A DNA stretch of 26,474 nucleotides, taken from Sulfurovum sp. (GTDB taxonomy: Bacteria > Campylobacterota > Campylobacteria > Campylobacterales > Sulfurovaceae). Positions 25,480-26,474 of the stretch are shown piece by piece; position 1 is the stretch's first letter, and each line of letters begins with the position of its first letter. The notes below the pieces were generated by a model that had not been told where the DNA came from, did no database searches, and worked only from the letters and a program-made list of their open reading frames with translations. Location of the stretch: NCBI GenBank assembly GCA_003978375.1, contig QNZW01000040.1, positions 1 through 26,474 of the forward strand, in the 5' to 3' direction. Position numbers and translations under genes: made by a program.

Positions 25480-26254
25480 TCTTTCTCCTTTTGCTTCGTA
25501 GTTTTGCCTCTTTGAGTAATGCTAGAAAGTCTTTCTTACCCCATGCTCCAGGTACATTCATAAGCACATTTTTTTGTGCATCTACGAAAATAAAGCTTGG
25601 CGTTACTTCTACTTTTATTCCCAATGGTAAACTATTTTTATGAATATCTATTGCCACTGGCACAAAACTTTTTTCTATCATTTGTACCACCTCTTTGTCT
25701 ATCATCACTTCTCTTTGCATCTTACGACAAAAATGACACGTAGATGTCATCGCTTCAATCATAATAAGCTTATGCTCTTTTTGTGCCAAATTTACTGCAA
25801 CATCAAACCCTTCAAATTGAATACCTTTTGACTTAATAACCTCTTCATCAAAATCATACAAGTATTCTCCTATACGATCAAGTGCATCTTCACTTACTTT
25901 ACCTTTAAGAGAAGGCATAGTCTTAAAATGTAGCATCACTTCATCCAAACAGACACTTTTGCTTTTATCTGGATGATAGACATAATCACTCATAAATGCT
26001 GTAACCTCCATACGATGCATCTCTTCATCACCTTTAGGATCACCTATACGCTGTTTGAGCCTATAAGAGAGTTGATTTAGTGTAGGTGCTTTGAGTTTTA
26101 ATAGTGTATTATTATGCTCTAAAAAATTCTCTTTTAGCTTTAGCATAGGTACAAAAGGTGTATGACAAGAAACACAATGTTTTTCAAACAATATTTTACC
26201 ATCATTTGCTAGGACATTGAGTACAATACATAAACATAATCCTAAAATTTTCAC
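25469..26254 (-). CDS. Cytochrome c-thioredoxin fusion protein (first copy)
   Basis: A 261-aa paralogue of the next gene with the same layout: signal peptide to about residue 16, heme motif CVSCH (27-31), Met113 in TMPSLKGKVS, and a thioredoxin fold with CHFC (173-176) and VTPSFIF. The start codon is GTG (26252-26254), chosen because it directly opens the signal peptide and lies two bases after the stop of the upstream gene; no ATG fits. Shared segments such as NNTLLxLKAPT, QRIGDP/QKIGDP and PGAWxKxDFL show a tandem duplication. The C-terminus is very basic (KLRSKRRKNEK), partly because it overlaps the next ribosome binding site. Confidence 0.88.
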   Translation of the reverse strand: MKILGLCLCIVLNVLANDGKILFEKHCVSCHTPFVPMLKLKENFLEHNNTLLKLKAPTLNQLSYRLKQRIGDPKGDEEMHRMEVTAFMSDYVYHPDKSKSVCLDEVMLHFKTMPSLKGKVSEDALDRIGEYLYDFDEEVIKSKGIQFEGFDVAVNLAQKEHKLIMIEAMTSTCHFCRKMQREVMIDKEVVQMIEKSFVPVAIDIHKNSLPLGIKVEVTPSFIFVDAQKNVLMNVPGAWGKKDFLALLKEAKLRSKRRKNEK

Positions 26255-26256
26255 TC

Positions 26257-26474
26257 TTACTCATCCATCATTTCTAACTCTTTGTAGGCATCTACAAGTG
26301 TTCTTTTAAATAAATCATCATACAGTTTTTCTGATTTATATTTTGGCATCGTTACTTTTTTTGTAATATTTTCCATACCTATATCCTTGTCTTGTGCCTC
26401 TAAAATCTTTTTTTTCATTGTAGTCAAATACGCTTGTAAGGTATGCGTAGCATGACTGTCTGTCTTGTATCCAT
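26257..26474 (-). CDS. C-terminal part of a probable metallo-beta-lactamase-fold hydrolase (SoxH-like)
   Basis: The frame is open from the window edge to a TAA at 26257-26259, giving 71 codons of the 3' end. The readable part has SHATHTLQAYLTTMKKKILE, then VTMPKYKSEKLYDDLFKRTL and VDAYKELEMMDE. This resembles the final helices of SoxH-like or quinoprotein-relay MBL hydrolases, where a His is followed by a helix of YLxxLRxxV type, an MPxY turn and a closing NVxxAYxELE. The metal-binding HxHxDH motif would be outside the window. It is the most upstream visible gene of the minus-strand sulfur-type cluster and is followed by the cytochrome-thioredoxin gene after two bases. Confidence 0.6.
   Translation of the reverse strand, partial: GYKTDSHATHTLQAYLTTMKKKILEAQDKDIGMENITKKVTMPKYKSEKLYDDLFKRTLVDAYKELEMMDE

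Overview
The window is AT-rich, gene-dense DNA with short intergenic gaps and strong AAGGAG-type ribosome binding sites. Gene content points to a free-living, sulfur-metabolising Campylobacterota (epsilonproteobacterium) of the Sulfurimonas/Sulfurovum kind: an Mrp of epsilonproteobacterial type, a thi operon, a TonB/PnuT thiamine uptake operon, a Tat-exported molybdoenzyme and periplasmic cytochrome c-thioredoxin proteins. The genus assignment is inference. No tRNA, rRNA, CRISPR array, transposase or phage gene was seen.

Region 1 (1-4985) is housekeeping. It holds mrp (Fe-S carrier ATPase), an exported protein and a small acidic protein of unknown function, and convergent metE (cobalamin-independent methionine synthase). 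The 426-base gap upstream of metE carries a 69-codon small reading frame on the metE strand. Its excellent ribosome binding site is buried in a perfect 11-bp inverted repeat, and several more hairpins follow, so this is a candidate regulatory leader.

Region 2 (4986-14915, plus strand) is devoted to thiamine. One TPP riboswitch precedes thiC-thiO-thiS-thiG-thiE, followed after 194 bases by thiD. A second TPP riboswitch precedes an uptake and salvage operon: TonB-dependent receptor, YkoF/MTH1187-type thiamine-binding protein, PnuT permease and an aminoglycoside-phosphotransferase-fold (thiamine) kinase. In both, the Shine-Dalgarno of the first gene can pair with a pyrimidine-rich strand that can alternatively pair with the 3' side of riboswitch P1, which predicts control of translation initiation. 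thiG is frameshifted as written. The local spacing suggests about 10 missing bases rather than one, so thiazole synthesis may be broken in this strain and the uptake operon may matter more.

Region 3 (14969-22947, minus strand, transcribed from right to left) is a complex iron-sulfur molybdoenzyme operon. Its order is four-cluster Fe-S subunit, NrfD/PsrC-type membrane subunit and 1118-aa Tat-exported molybdopterin catalytic subunit. After a hairpin-bearing 137-base gap come a TorD-like chaperone, a multi-cluster ferredoxin with an internal twin-arginine-like motif, a 159-aa protein resembling a shikimate dehydrogenase that lacks its NADP domain, and a 153-aa protein of unknown function. The last four genes are translationally coupled by 1-11 base overlaps.

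Region 4 (23151-26474, minus strand) encodes exported proteins: the C-terminus of a probable SoxH-like metallo-beta-lactamase-fold hydrolase (cut by the window edge), two tandem cytochrome c-thioredoxin fusions, a DsrE-family protein and a double-DUF302 protein. These families recur around bacterial sulfur oxidation, so together with region 3 they suggest periplasmic sulfur-compound handling feeding or draining the quinone pool. The substrate of the molybdoenzyme cannot be read from sequence alone.
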